Counted from the first letter of the stretch, positions 33,924 to 42,644 are shown. The stretch: DNA of 64,000 nucleotides from Pontixanthobacter aestiaquae (GCF_009827455.1 NZ_WTYZ01000001.1:992001-1056000), one strand, 5' to 3'. Notes: generated from the sequence alone by a model not told the origin. Made by a program: numbers and translations.

Positions 33924-34630
33924 CCGCTCTTTCGATCCTGACTGCCGCCGTTGAAGCGCCCACGCGTCTCAATCCGCTAGAATTGTTTATGGATGCCGAC
34001 ATTGTCGTTCAGGCGGTGATGCTGGGCCTCATCCTCGCTTCGATTTGGGTGTGGATGATTATCATCAGCTTCAGCCTGCGTCTGGCGGGCGTGAAAAAGC
34101 GCTGCGCGGATTTTGAAGGCGAGTTCTGGCAGGCGGATGATTTCGATGCATTGGTGAAAGAGCGGTCGAAAAAGAATATTCCGTCAGCGCGCGTTGCAGC
34201 GGCTGGCATGTCCGAATGGCGGCGCTCGATGAAGGTCACTGGCGGCAAGTCAGACCGCGACGGAATACGGCAAAGGCTGGCTGGTGCAATGGAAAGCCAA
34301 GTTGCGCAGGAAGCCGATACGCTCGCAGACCGGCTTAACTTTCTTGCTACTACGGGTTCGGTCGCGCCTTTTGTGGGTCTGTTCGGCACTGTGTGGGGCA
34401 TCATGAACAGCTTCTTCCAGATCGGTGTGCAGGAAAACAGCTCGCTCGCCGTAGTCGCGCCCGGCATTTCCGAAGCTCTTTTTGCGACCGCTATCGGCCT
34501 GTTCGCAGCCATTCCCGCGGTGATCGCCTATAACCGGTTCAGTCACGGCGTAAATTCGCTGGAGGCGAAGATGCAGCGTTTTGCCGACCGTTTCCACGCC
34601 AGCCTCAGCCGCGAGTTGGAGCGCCAATAG
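33920..34630 (+). CDS. tolQ: Tol-Pal proton channel subunit TolQ
   Basis: Inner-membrane protein of the ExbB/TolQ/MotA family, 236 residues with three spans. The first lies at about residues 33-55 (MLGLILASIWVWMIIISFSL) and the conserved pair follows FLATTGSVAPFVGLFGTVWGIMNSF and GISEALFATAIGLFAAIPAVIAYN (in parts). It forms a pentamer around TolR and uses the proton gradient to drive Tol-Pal in outer-membrane constriction at division. Confidence 0.97.
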   Translation: MTALSILTAAVEAPTRLNPLELFMDADIVVQAVMLGLILASIWVWMIIISFSLRLAGVKKRCADFEGEFWQADDFDALVKERSKKNIPSARVAAAGMSEWRRSMKVTGGKSDRDGIRQRLAGAMESQVAQEADTLADRLNFLATTGSVAPFVGLFGTVWGIMNSFFQIGVQENSSLAVVAPGISEALFATAIGLFAAIPAVIAYNRFSHGVNSLEAKMQRFADRFHASLSRELERQ

Positions 34631-35142
34631 TGGCAATGGGTATCGCCTCGTCCGGCCGAAGCGGAGGGCGCCGCAGGGGGCGCCGTGCACCGATGGCGGA
34701 AATCAATGTCACGCCGTTTGTCGACGTGATGCTGGTGCTGCTGATTATCTTTATGGTCACTGCGCCGCTACTGACATCGGGCGTGCCGGTGCAGTTGCCT
34801 GATAGCCGCGCCAATGCTCTGCCGACCGAGCAGGACCCGATCACACTCTCGATAGGTGCGACGGGCATCATTTATCTCGATAATGATCCGCTTGAGGCGG
34901 GCGAGCTTCCAAGCCGTCTCGCCAATATACGGCCCAATCCGGATGGTTCGCTGCCGCAAATCACTCTGCGCGGTGACAGGGTGATCGATTATGGCCGCGT
35001 GATGGCAGTTATGGGCGAGCTTAATCGCGCAGGCTTCAACTCAATCGCGCTGGTAACCAATGGCAGCGCAGCAGCGCCTGCCGCGATTGATGCGCCGGGC
35101 GCCAGCAGTTCAGACATCATCGGTTCAGATGGGGAGCAATAG
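34630..35142 (+). CDS. tolR: Tol-Pal protein TolR
   Basis: ExbD/TolR family, 170 residues: basic head, one span (VDVMLVLLIIFMVTAPLL) with the proton-carrying Asp in TPFVDVMLVL, then a periplasmic domain. A GTG at 34630 is preferred as start because the ribosome site GGAG lies eight bases before it; the ATG at 34636 would be too far. It overlaps the tolQ stop by one base. The C-terminus is extended by an Ala/Ser-rich tail. Confidence 0.95.
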   Translation: MAMGIASSGRSGGRRRGRRAPMAEINVTPFVDVMLVLLIIFMVTAPLLTSGVPVQLPDSRANALPTEQDPITLSIGATGIIYLDNDPLEAGELPSRLANIRPNPDGSLPQITLRGDRVIDYGRVMAVMGELNRAGFNSIALVTNGSAAAPAAIDAPGASSSDIIGSDGEQ

Positions 35143-35154
35143 CTCTAACGACTT

Positions 35155-35946
35155 ATGGCAACCGCACGGTTCAGACATGAAGAGATTATCGGCCTCGGCG
35201 TCGCAGCTCTTCTGCATGTGGGCTTGTTCGGCGTGCTAATTCTCCAGCCTGATGAGGGTGGAACCCCCTACGTGCCGGAGCGCGTGACAGTGAGCCTGGC
35301 AGAAGATGTCGGTCTGGAGCAGGTTGCGCCGGAGATTGTGACCGAAAGCCGCGCTGCGATCGCGCCGACCCTGTCAGATCAACCCGTCCCGCCCGAAATG
35401 CAGCCGGATGATCCCACACCCCGCACCGACGCGCCGAGTGAAAACAGCACGCGCGAGCAAACGCCGAAGCAACAGACTCGCAACCAAACGCGCAGCAACA
35501 CGCCAAAGCCCAAGAACACTCCCAAGCCTAAGCAGACCGAGAGCGGCGGCAGCCGGCTCGGTGATAACTTCCTTGGCGGCGCGGGCAATAGCGCGGACAC
35601 TGCGGACACGCGCCCGCCAGCATCGCAGATCGGCAGGCAAGCCAAAGCATCCTTGCTCAATTCCATTGCGCGGCAGCTACGCCCCTATTGGGATGCGCCC
35701 GATGGCACCGATGCGGAAAAGCTCTCAACCATGGTCAATTGGCGCTTGAATGAAGATGGCAGCTTGGCCGGAGCACCCGAATGTGAAGCAACCCAAGGCG
35801 TGACAGCGTCCAACCGCACGCAGGCGAGTACCCATTGCCGATACGCAATTCGTGCAATTCGCCGTGCTGCACCCTTCAACTTGCCTGATCGCTATTACAA
35901 CGCGTGGAAATCTGTGCGTAAATTCAAGTTCAGCGGAGCCCTGTAA
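35155..35946 (+). CDS. tolA: TolA/TonB-type periplasm-spanning protein
   Basis: A 263-residue protein with an N-terminal anchor (IIGLGVAALLHVGLFGVLIL), a Pro/Thr/Lys-rich spacer (residues 80-140, repeated TPKPKN) and a small C-terminal domain. The order fits TolA, which links TolQR to TolB and Pal. Position between tolR and tolB makes the assignment firm although the sequence is poorly conserved. Two cysteines (PECEATQ, THCRYAI) may form the disulfide known from TolA domain III. Its TAA stop shares a base with the tolB start. Confidence 0.9.
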   Translation: MATARFRHEEIIGLGVAALLHVGLFGVLILQPDEGGTPYVPERVTVSLAEDVGLEQVAPEIVTESRAAIAPTLSDQPVPPEMQPDDPTPRTDAPSENSTREQTPKQQTRNQTRSNTPKPKNTPKPKQTESGGSRLGDNFLGGAGNSADTADTRPPASQIGRQAKASLLNSIARQLRPYWDAPDGTDAEKLSTMVNWRLNEDGSLAGAPECEATQGVTASNRTQASTHCRYAIRAIRRAAPFNLPDRYYNAWKSVRKFKFSGAL

Positions 35947-37331
35947 TGAAATTACTGCGCGTACTCGCATTTCTGATTGTTTTTCCGGCCCCTGCAATGG
36001 CGCAGGATCTGGGTGATCCGGTTGATCTGCCCGAGGCGGTTGAGACCGAGTTCGAGGAAGAAGGCCTGGTCGGAGGCGAAGTCGTTGACGAGCTGGCGAT
36101 GCAGGACCTCAGCATCGCGATCGCCCGCTTCGCAACAGATCGCGATGTTGAAACACCTGCCAATTCCAATGGCACAGCGGCGCTCGGCAATGAATTGTCG
36201 CGCATTGTTTTTAACAATCTGAAGAATAACGGGCTGTTCAAGCCCGCTGGCCCCGATGCTCTGCCAAAGCCGACATACGGCCAGATCACTGCGCCCAATT
36301 GGCCGAGCTGGGAAAATCGCGGTGCGGATATGCTGGTTCATGGCTATGTGCGCGCGCGGCCCGATGGCCGGTTGACCGTCGGTTGTTATCTCTATGACGT
36401 GACCATTCAGGACGAGTTGGCGCGGGCAGGCTGGGTTGTCCCGCCACGCGATTGGCGGCGCGCGGCGCATAAATGTGCCGATCTGGTCTATTCGACACTG
36501 ACTGGCGAAAGCCCGTTCCTCGATAGCCGGATCGCTTATATTGCTGAGACCGGGCCGAAGGACAACCGGACCAAGCGTCTGGCGATTATGGACAGCGATG
36601 GTGCGAACCACCGCTTTATCACCACAGGCCGCTCGACGGCGCTGACACCGCGTTACTCGCCCGATTACCGCAAGCTGCTCTATCTCAGTTATGTGGACGG
36701 CAATCCGCGGATTTACATTTACGACATCGGCACAGGCCGCCAGACTTTGGTGACGCAGAGCACCAACCCGACCTTTGCCCCGCGCTGGTCGCCCGATGGA
36801 AAATGGATCCTCTATTCGATGGCGGTGTCGGGCAATACCGATATCTACCGCGTATCTGCCGATGGCGGGCCGAGCATTCGCCTGACCAATACGCCCGGTA
36901 TCGATATTGGCGGCTCTTATTCCCCCGACGGCAGCAGAATTGTGTTCGAGAGCGACCGCTCGGGCAGCCAGCAAATCTATGTGATGGATTCCGACGGATC
37001 AGACCAAAAGCGTCTCAGCTTCTTTGGCGGGCGTGCGGCGACACCCGAATGGAGTCCGCGCGGTGACCAGATCGCGTTCACCCACATCGCGGGCAATTTC
37101 CGCATTGCGGTGATGAGCCCTAGCGGTGGCAAGCTGACTCATTTGACCAACAGTTGGCAGGACGAGGCACCGACTTGGGCGCCCAATGGCCGGATCATCC
37201 AGTTTTTCCGCACAGCGCGCAATTCTGGAACAACCGCTTTGTGGCAGGTTGATTTAACCGGCCGAAATGAAAGGAAGTTGCCAACTCCGGTGGATGCATC
37301 GGACCCGGCATGGGGACCTATTCTCCCCTAA
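35946..37331 (+). CDS. tolB: Tol-Pal beta-propeller protein TolB
   Basis: Periplasmic protein of 461 residues. A signal peptide (residues 1-20, APAMAQ) precedes an N-terminal alpha/beta domain and a six-bladed propeller with repeated WSPDGK, YSPDGSRIVFESDRSG and WSPRGDQIAF motifs. TolB bridges Pal and TolA. It overlaps the tolA stop by one base and is followed by pal after 49 bp. Confidence 0.96.
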   Translation: MKLLRVLAFLIVFPAPAMAQDLGDPVDLPEAVETEFEEEGLVGGEVVDELAMQDLSIAIARFATDRDVETPANSNGTAALGNELSRIVFNNLKNNGLFKPAGPDALPKPTYGQITAPNWPSWENRGADMLVHGYVRARPDGRLTVGCYLYDVTIQDELARAGWVVPPRDWRRAAHKCADLVYSTLTGESPFLDSRIAYIAETGPKDNRTKRLAIMDSDGANHRFITTGRSTALTPRYSPDYRKLLYLSYVDGNPRIYIYDIGTGRQTLVTQSTNPTFAPRWSPDGKWILYSMAVSGNTDIYRVSADGGPSIRLTNTPGIDIGGSYSPDGSRIVFESDRSGSQQIYVMDSDGSDQKRLSFFGGRAATPEWSPRGDQIAFTHIAGNFRIAVMSPSGGKLTHLTNSWQDEAPTWAPNGRIIQFFRTARNSGTTALWQVDLTGRNERKLPTPVDASDPAWGPILP

Positions 37332-37380
37332 ACGCATTGTAATTGGGTAAGCTGGGCCAGACACCAGCGTAAGGAGACGC

Positions 37381-37905
37381 ATGATGAATACACGTTTCGC
37401 AACTCTCGTTCTGCTCACCAGCGCTGTGGCCATCGCCGGGTGTAAGCCGAAGGCTCCGGAAATTCTCCCGCCCGATCCGGGGGCGACCACCACGCAGGCG
37501 GATACGGCCACCACGGCAACGCGTCCGCTTGGTCCACAAGTCGGCTCGCAAGAACATTTCGTAAATGCCGTGAATGGTCAGAATATTATTTTCTTCGACA
37601 CGGACCGCTACAATATCGACAGTGCCGATATTCCCGCTCTGCAAAGCCAAGCTCAATATCTGATGCAGAATCCTGGCGTGAATGTGACCGTCGAAGGTCA
37701 CTGCGACGAGCGGGGCACGCGCGATTACAACCTCGCACTGGGAGAGCGTCGTGCCAATGCGGCGAAGAACTATCTTGTCAGTCTCGGCGTGCCGGCAAAT
37801 CGCATTCGCACTGTGAGCTATGGCAAGGAACGTCCGGCTGCGCTTGGCTCTAACGAGAACGCATGGTCGCAGAACCGCCGTGCGGTGACTGTCGTCATCA
37901 GCTAG
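37381..37905 (+). CDS. pal: Peptidoglycan-associated lipoprotein Pal
   Basis: Outer-membrane lipoprotein that binds peptidoglycan, 174 residues. Lipobox IAGC with Cys21, a Pro/Thr linker, then the OmpA-like domain: IIFFDTDRYNIDS, VEGHCDERGTRDYNLALGERRA (in parts) and NRIRTVSYGKERP. AAGGAGACGC precedes the ATG pair at 37381. The cluster ends here with a terminator; no cpoB follows in this window. Confidence 0.97.
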   Translation: MMNTRFATLVLLTSAVAIAGCKPKAPEILPPDPGATTTQADTATTATRPLGPQVGSQEHFVNAVNGQNIIFFDTDRYNIDSADIPALQSQAQYLMQNPGVNVTVEGHCDERGTRDYNLALGERRANAAKNYLVSLGVPANRIRTVSYGKERPAALGSNENAWSQNRRAVTVVIS

Positions 37906-37934
37906 TCGGCTTCACGGCACGTTTCTGGTTAACT

Positions 37935-37971
37935 GAGGGGCGGCTCTGCTAAGCAGGCCGCCTCTTCGTTT
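37935..37971 (+). terminator. Rho-independent terminator after pal
   Basis: GGCGGC and CTGC pair with GCAG and CCGCC around a TAA loop, followed by TCTTCGTTT. Confidence 0.8.
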
Positions 37972-37976
37972 GTCCG

Positions 37977-38126
37977 TTACCTGGTGATTCCAGCGACCGA
38001 GAATGGCACCGAGTGAGCGCTCGAGCTTGAGACCGGGGCGCGCAGTTCACCAGCAATGCCCACCATGGCGAGCAATACCAGCGCCAGCGCCGATGCGTGT
38101 GCAGAAATAAAAAGTTGCTTGCTCAT
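37977..38126 (-). CDS. Small exported or membrane protein, about 49 residues
   Basis: From ATG 38126 a 49-residue product has a hydrophobic helix (residues 12-30, ALALVLLAMVGIAGEL) and a short Ser-rich tail. It could be a tiny secreted peptide. No classic ribosome site is visible. Support for a real gene comes from a near-consensus EcfG promoter 67 bp upstream (38193-38218). Family not recognised. Confidence 0.5.
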   Translation of the reverse strand: MSKQLFISAHASALALVLLAMVGIAGELRAPVSSSSAHSVPFSVAGITR

Positions 38127-38192
38127 AGTTTCAATTCGTTCTGTCGATAGGGCTGCCATAACCCGCAAAGTATGAAGGCTTTGTTGCGGTAC

Positions 38193-38218
38193 AACATTTT
38201 TAATCGCAACTTAGTTCC
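38193..38218 (-). promoter_or_regulatory. Near-consensus EcfG promoter for a small gene
   Basis: On the minus strand GGAAC (38218-38214), 17 bp, then TGTT (38196-38193), one mismatch from CGTT. It is placed to drive the 49-codon gene starting at 38126. Confidence 0.5.
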
Positions 38219-38308
38219 CGCCCTTCCAAAAATAAGCAATCGTCGTTAGATAGACCGCCATGCCAACCGGACAAATGACTTCACACCCAGCAAATGGGGC
38301 GCACCGCC

Positions 38309-38851
38309 ATGGCGGGTAAGCGCCGCAAAGACAGCTGGGGTTTCCCCAATTGGGGCGGCTATGAAAAATCGCAGGATGCCGTCGCGCAGAAGGAATGCGA
38401 CCGGCATGGCTGCGAGGAGGCAGGCCTGTGTCCCGCGCCCAAGACGCCCAACAGTCCGGAGCGCTGGTATTTCTGCCAGAAACACGCCGCCGAATATAAT
38501 CGTGGCTGGGACTATTTCGAGGGCCTGGACAAGGAAGAGGCCGCCGAACGCAAGCGCACCGAACAGCGCGACGCCGACGCCTACACCGAGGCATCGCATT
38601 ATGGTTGGGCAGGCGGCACCGGGGATGGCGGCAGGACCGCCGACGAAATGCTCGCCCTGGAAGCGCTTGAACTTGAAGCGGACGCCGATTTCGCAGCAAT
38701 CAAAAAGAGCTTCCGGATCAAGGCCAAAGCCGTTCATCCCGACGTGAAGCCGGGCGACGAAGAAGCGGCCAAACAGTTCCAGAAAATCCAGGTCGCCTAC
38801 GAAGTGCTGAAGCAGGCCGAAGATCGTCGCGCTTGGATGGGATCCGCTTAA
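38309..38851 (+). CDS. J-domain protein
   Basis: A 180-residue DnaJ-like cochaperone with the J domain at the C-terminus (about 116-178). The HPD motif is in AVHPDVKPGD and the following helix is FQKIQVAYEVLKQAEDR. The N-terminal half contains Cys/His (KECDRHGCEEAGLCPAPK, WYFCQKHAAEYN) resembling a small zinc knuckle. It would stimulate an Hsp70 on specific clients. ATG 38309 has a purine-rich site upstream; an ATG five codons earlier has none. Confidence 0.9.
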   Translation: MAGKRRKDSWGFPNWGGYEKSQDAVAQKECDRHGCEEAGLCPAPKTPNSPERWYFCQKHAAEYNRGWDYFEGLDKEEAAERKRTEQRDADAYTEASHYGWAGGTGDGGRTADEMLALEALELEADADFAAIKKSFRIKAKAVHPDVKPGDEEAAKQFQKIQVAYEVLKQAEDRRAWMGSA

Positions 38852-38940
38852 CGCCATTGATCGCCCGCTGTATTACATTGGTAGAACACTCTATGTTCTG
38901 TCTGTCCTGTATTGGCAGATGGGCAGGATAGGAGATTGAG

Positions 38941-39504
38941 ATGCACAATGTTTTGATCAAACAGGCCTGGCTTGCACCGTGCGCGATGACGCTGCTCGTA
39001 GTGTTTTCGCTATTCGTACCCGGCCATGACCCTGTCAGTCAGCATATGAGCGAACTGGTCTTCGGTCCTGCATGGGCGGCGTGGGTCGACACCGCATTAA
39101 CCGTGGTAGCCGGGATAAGCGTTTGCCTGTTTGCGGTCGGAGCCGCATATTCGAGGGCTTGGTTTACCGCGCTCAATGCATTTGCTTTTGGCGCTGCAAT
39201 GATTTCAAGCGGGATAGTTCCAACCGGGTCCCCGCTCCATGGCCTCTACGGATTGGCGCTGTTCTCAGTGCTCGTGCCCGCGAGTTTCGCTGCCGAGGCT
39301 CTTGCACCGCAGAACAAATCCGGCCTCGTTCTCTATTCCCTCGCAACCAGCACCTTTGGCCTTATATATATGTGGGCCCTTTTGATCGGACTCGATCCCG
39401 AAGGCTTGAGCGGACTCACGCAGCGTATTGCTACGCTCGTTGCCTTTATCTGGTTTGGTGTGATCGCGGTGCGTTGGCCGAAAATCGTCCGAGGCAATCT
39501 CTAA
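38941..39504 (+). CDS. DUF998-type membrane protein
   Basis: A 187-residue protein with six predicted membrane spans and the DUF998 pattern FVPGHDPVSQHMSEL after the first span. Function of the family is unknown. AGGAGATTGAG precedes the ATG. Its stop overlaps tail-to-tail with the stop of the opposing SDR-like gene, so the two transcripts run into each other. Confidence 0.82.
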   Translation: MHNVLIKQAWLAPCAMTLLVVFSLFVPGHDPVSQHMSELVFGPAWAAWVDTALTVVAGISVCLFAVGAAYSRAWFTALNAFAFGAAMISSGIVPTGSPLHGLYGLALFSVLVPASFAAEALAPQNKSGLVLYSLATSTFGLIYMWALLIGLDPEGLSGLTQRIATLVAFIWFGVIAVRWPKIVRGNL

Positions 39505-40289
39505 CGATCAACCGCAGCAATCGGATTGTCATTCCACCACGGGACGTCGGTCCATGGCCGGATATCGATCTCGTGCGTCCAGCAGTTTTTCGGTTGGCTG
39601 TGCAAATGCCAATAGGTTTCTGCGAGCGCGGCCGGATCGATCACTCCATTATCGCCCTTGCTGGCCTTATAGGCTTCGAATTTATCACCGAGCAGTCGGC
39701 CCAGCGTGTCGGGAGCATCGACCGATCCGTCGACGACGATATGCGCGATATGGATGCCTTGTGATGCGAATTCTGCATTGAGCGTCTGGCACAACATCCG
39801 GCGTCCGCCCATCGCCGCAGCGTGGCTATGCTGGCCGGTATTGCCGCGCACCGCCGCTGTCGCGCTGGTGACGAGGATCGTTCCAAAACCGCGCTCGACC
39901 ATATGCGGGGTCAGCGCAGAAGCGAGGCGGAACAGCCCCAATGTGCCCAGTCTCCAGCCCAGTTCGAAGGCCTTGCGAGGTGTATTGGCAAGCGTCCGGT
40001 TCCCGATCTGTGCGCCAAGGTTGTACAGCGCGCATTCTATCGGGCCGATATCGCGCTCAACCTGCTCGATGAGGTCTTCGATCGAACCGTCTTCAGCGGC
40101 ATCGAGCAAGCGTCCGCTCGCTTCACCGCCGACGTCACTGATTTGATCGACGAGTTTCTGCAGGCCCTCCTCATCGGACCGGCGCGCCGGCACTACGTGA
40201 TAGCCGCCCTCGGCAAAGCGTTTCGCAACATGGCCGCCGATTCCCGCGCCTGCTCCGATCACGAGAAATACGGGTTTGCGGTCTGCCAT
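39501..40289 (-). CDS. SDR-fold protein lacking the Tyr-Lys catalytic pair
   Basis: A 262-residue Rossmann-fold protein with a good nucleotide-binding start (VIGAGAGIGGHVA) and YNLGAQ in place of NNAG. A Ser is present in VTSATAAVRG, but the segment where YxxxK should be reads HSHAAAMGGRRM, with no Tyr and no Lys. Related atypical SDRs keep Lys with Phe for Tyr; here both seem lost. It may be a non-enzymatic nucleotide sensor or use other residues. It is followed upstream on the same strand by an ATP-grasp gene. Confidence 0.85.
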   Translation of the reverse strand: MADRKPVFLVIGAGAGIGGHVAKRFAEGGYHVVPARRSDEEGLQKLVDQISDVGGEASGRLLDAAEDGSIEDLIEQVERDIGPIECALYNLGAQIGNRTLANTPRKAFELGWRLGTLGLFRLASALTPHMVERGFGTILVTSATAAVRGNTGQHSHAAAMGGRRMLCQTLNAEFASQGIHIAHIVVDGSVDAPDTLGRLLGDKFEAYKASKGDNGVIDPAALAETYWHLHSQPKNCWTHEIDIRPWTDVPWWNDNPIAAVDR

Positions 40290-40306
40290 ATGTGTGCCCC
40301 TCTGTG

Positions 40307-41206
40307 CTATTTCAGCCGCGCGGCGATAGCCTCCGCCATGCGTGCGCCCAAATCCGGACCCTGCACGGGATAGAGGAAGGGTTCAATCACCTCAGCTTCC
40401 ATGACCATCAACCCGCCACCATCCGCACGGAGCATATCGATCCGCGCATAGAGCGGCGTATCGCCGGGCAACGAAGACAGCACGGACAAAGCAGCCGCGA
40501 TGTCGCTATCTGACGGCGTGATCTGCGTTTCCTGACCGCCATAGAGCGACTGGATGCGGTATTCGCCTGTGGCAGCAGTTTTCAGGATGGCATGAGAAAA
40601 TGCCCCATCGATAAAGATGAAGGACAGCTCGCCCTCTTCCTGGATGGCGGGAAGGAAGGGCTGGATCATCGCCCCTCCTCCCATGCGCCAATCTCTGGCG
40701 GGCATATGATCTCGAGAAAAGGAGTGCTGGCCTTCCGCCCCGCCGCTGACGCGCAGCTTTGCGACCACCCTATCGCACTCGAAATGGTCGAAGGCACCAG
40801 CGATATCCGCGTATCCGGGATTATCGGACCACACAGTAGGAATGGTAAGCGCACCGTTTTCGGCGAGTTCTTTCAGATATATCTTATCGATGTTCCACCG
40901 AACCAGCTCGGGCGCATTGCAAACCATAACGCCGCTGGCCGCGATCGCTTCAATTTTGGCGAGGAAGCTATCTGCATGGTCCTGATAATCCCACACAGTG
41001 CCTAGCAGCACCAGATCGAACCGGACACAATCTTCGAGTGGAGAATGCCAGTCGATCTCGGTCAGCGAGCCGCCGCGCTCCTCAAGCGCAGGGCGCAGCG
41101 CTGCCACTTGAAGATCATGTTCATATGCGTCGCCCCGACGCTTCGCGCCGGTCGCAGCGCTTGCCGGTGGCATGGTGCCGGGGCAGGCGAGAAAGCCGAT
41201 TTTCAT
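40307..41206 (-). CDS. ATP-grasp enzyme (RimK/glutathione-synthetase-like)
   Basis: A 299-residue ATP-grasp fold protein. Visible landmarks are WDYQDHADSFLAKIEA, NIDKIYLKELAENG (substrate/ATP lid), RVVAKLRVSGGAEG (ATP-binding Lys), and the metal-ligand end YARIDMLRADGGGLMVMEAEVIEP with the paired Glu residues (in parts). Such enzymes join a carboxylate to an amine via acyl phosphate; the substrate cannot be named. It lies 17 bp upstream of the atypical SDR gene on the same strand, so they may be co-transcribed. Confidence 0.82.
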   Translation of the reverse strand: MKIGFLACPGTMPPASAATGAKRRGDAYEHDLQVAALRPALEERGGSLTEIDWHSPLEDCVRFDLVLLGTVWDYQDHADSFLAKIEAIAASGVMVCNAPELVRWNIDKIYLKELAENGALTIPTVWSDNPGYADIAGAFDHFECDRVVAKLRVSGGAEGQHSFSRDHMPARDWRMGGGAMIQPFLPAIQEEGELSFIFIDGAFSHAILKTAATGEYRIQSLYGGQETQITPSDSDIAAALSVLSSLPGDTPLYARIDMLRADGGGLMVMEAEVIEPFLYPVQGPDLGARMAEAIAARLK

Positions 41207-41238
41207 AGTCGCCTGCCCTTAAACACCAATTGTGTCTC

Positions 41239-42558
41239 TTACACTTGAGCCAATGCCTGATCGAAGTCGGCGATCAGATCGTCCGGGTCTTCTATACCGA
41301 TAGAAATACGCACCAGATTGTCGGTTATGCCGAGCTGCGCTTTACGCTCGTCGGGAACGGACAAGTGAGTCATGGCTGCCGGCAGGCTGGCGAGCGTTTC
41401 GGTCCCGCCGAGGCTTACCGCGAGTTTTGCAATCTTCATGCTGTCGAGGAAACGGAATGCCTCGGCCTCACCGCCTTTGACGAACAGCGAGAAGGTGCTG
41501 CCTGCGCCGCTATAGAGACGGTTGAAGATATCTTTCTGGCGTTCGTCTTCGATAAAGCCGAGATAGCCGACTTTCTCTACCTTGGGATGATCGCGCAGAA
41601 AGGCGCAAACCTTCTCCGCATTTTCGCCCGCGCGCTGCATCCGCAGTTCCACCGTCTCGAGCGAGCGCAGCAGCATCCATGCTGTGTTGGGATCGGCAAT
41701 CCCGCCCATCGTGTTGCGCAGCGCGCGAACCGGGTCCATCCACTTTTTCGCGCCGGCAATGCTGCCCGCCACCAGATCCGAATGCCCGCCGACATATTTG
41801 GTCAGCGAGTAGATCACCACATCGGCGCCATGATCAAGCGGACGTGACCACAGCGGGCCAAGGAAAGTATTGTCGATAGTGATCGGTGTTTCGTCCGCAT
41901 CCAGAATTGCGTCGCGGGAATCGCGTACCGCCTCGACATCGACCAGAGCATTGGTCGGGTTGGCGGGGCTTTCGAGATAGACCATCGCGACTTTACCGCC
42001 TTGCTCGGCAGCCTGTGCTTTGGCTTTGGTCAGAATGGCATCAATTTCCTCGCGGGTCGCGCCTGCGGGGAAATCGACATAGGTAACACCGTATTTGCTC
42101 ATGACTTTGGCAACGAAACCTTCAGTCGCAGCATAGAGCGGTCCAGAGTGGACGATGACATCCCCAGCATTGCAATAGGCCAGCATCATCACGGTGATCG
42201 CGGTCATGCCGCTGGAGAATGACAGAGCGTCTTCCGCGCCGTCCCAGATACTCAACCGGTCTTCGAGGATTTCCTGATTGGGTCCGTTGAAGCGCGAATA
42301 GACAAGGCCCTCGGCGCCGCCCGGACGCTTGCCGGTAATGCCTTCGAAGTGGCGTTTGCCCGCAGCCGAATTTTCAAACGCGAAGGTCGATGTCAGAAAG
42401 ATCGGTGCTTTCAGCGAACCTTCGGACAGAGCTGGATCATAACCATGCCCCATCATCAGTGTGCTGGGCTTCATCTCGCGCCCGCCAATGGTTTTGGCTT
42501 CGGGCTTGGGATTGCGGCGCGGGGTTGGGGTGTCGACGGCGTCGGTTGCATCACTCAT
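41239..42558 (-). CDS. Cystathionine gamma-synthase-family PLP enzyme
   Basis: Trans-sulfuration-type PLP enzyme of 439 residues. The PLP lysine is in IYSLTKYVGGHSD (about 235-247); other marks are VYSRFNGPNQEILEDRL, LSFSSGMTAI and the C-terminal SLGGTETLASLPAAMTH. In the position where methionine gamma-lyases have Cys it reads LYAATEG, so a synthase or lyase other than MGL is likely. The start at 42558 has AGGAAG nine bases upstream. The leader has notable hairpins. Downstream is the ATP-grasp gene. Confidence 0.9.
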   Translation of the reverse strand: MSDATDAVDTPTPRRNPKPEAKTIGGREMKPSTLMMGHGYDPALSEGSLKAPIFLTSTFAFENSAAGKRHFEGITGKRPGGAEGLVYSRFNGPNQEILEDRLSIWDGAEDALSFSSGMTAITVMMLAYCNAGDVIVHSGPLYAATEGFVAKVMSKYGVTYVDFPAGATREEIDAILTKAKAQAAEQGGKVAMVYLESPANPTNALVDVEAVRDSRDAILDADETPITIDNTFLGPLWSRPLDHGADVVIYSLTKYVGGHSDLVAGSIAGAKKWMDPVRALRNTMGGIADPNTAWMLLRSLETVELRMQRAGENAEKVCAFLRDHPKVEKVGYLGFIEDERQKDIFNRLYSGAGSTFSLFVKGGEAEAFRFLDSMKIAKLAVSLGGTETLASLPAAMTHLSVPDERKAQLGITDNLVRISIGIEDPDDLIADFDQALAQV

Positions 42559-42567
42559 GGGATGGCT

Positions 42568-42644
42568 CTTCCTAATCATATGCTCCCAGGAAGGCAGGAG
42601 CCAGAAAGGTCATCGGGCTCCCCGTTCCTAACCTCCGCAGGAAC
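42568..42644 (-). promoter_or_regulatory. Structured leader of the PLP enzyme gene (possible cis-regulatory RNA)
   Basis: On the minus strand the leader has hairpin A (GTTCCT...AGGAAC, 42644-42624, 9-nt loop) and hairpin B (GGAGCC...GGCTCC, 42621-42597, 13-nt loop), both with perfect 6-bp stems. CTTCCT (42593-42588) can pair with the ribosome site AGGAAG (42573-42568). The 3' arm of hairpin B (GGCT) can also extend this pairing to AGCC beside the ribosome site, so B and the hidden site compete. No known riboswitch consensus was matched from memory. Confidence 0.5.

Noticed and set aside
35952..36974. 340-codon open frame on the minus strand
   Set aside because: Antisense shadow of tolB.
42568..42644. 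SAM-II, SAM/SAH or SAH riboswitch before the PLP enzyme gene
   Set aside because: The conserved core sequences that I remember for these classes are not present; only a generic structured leader is claimed.
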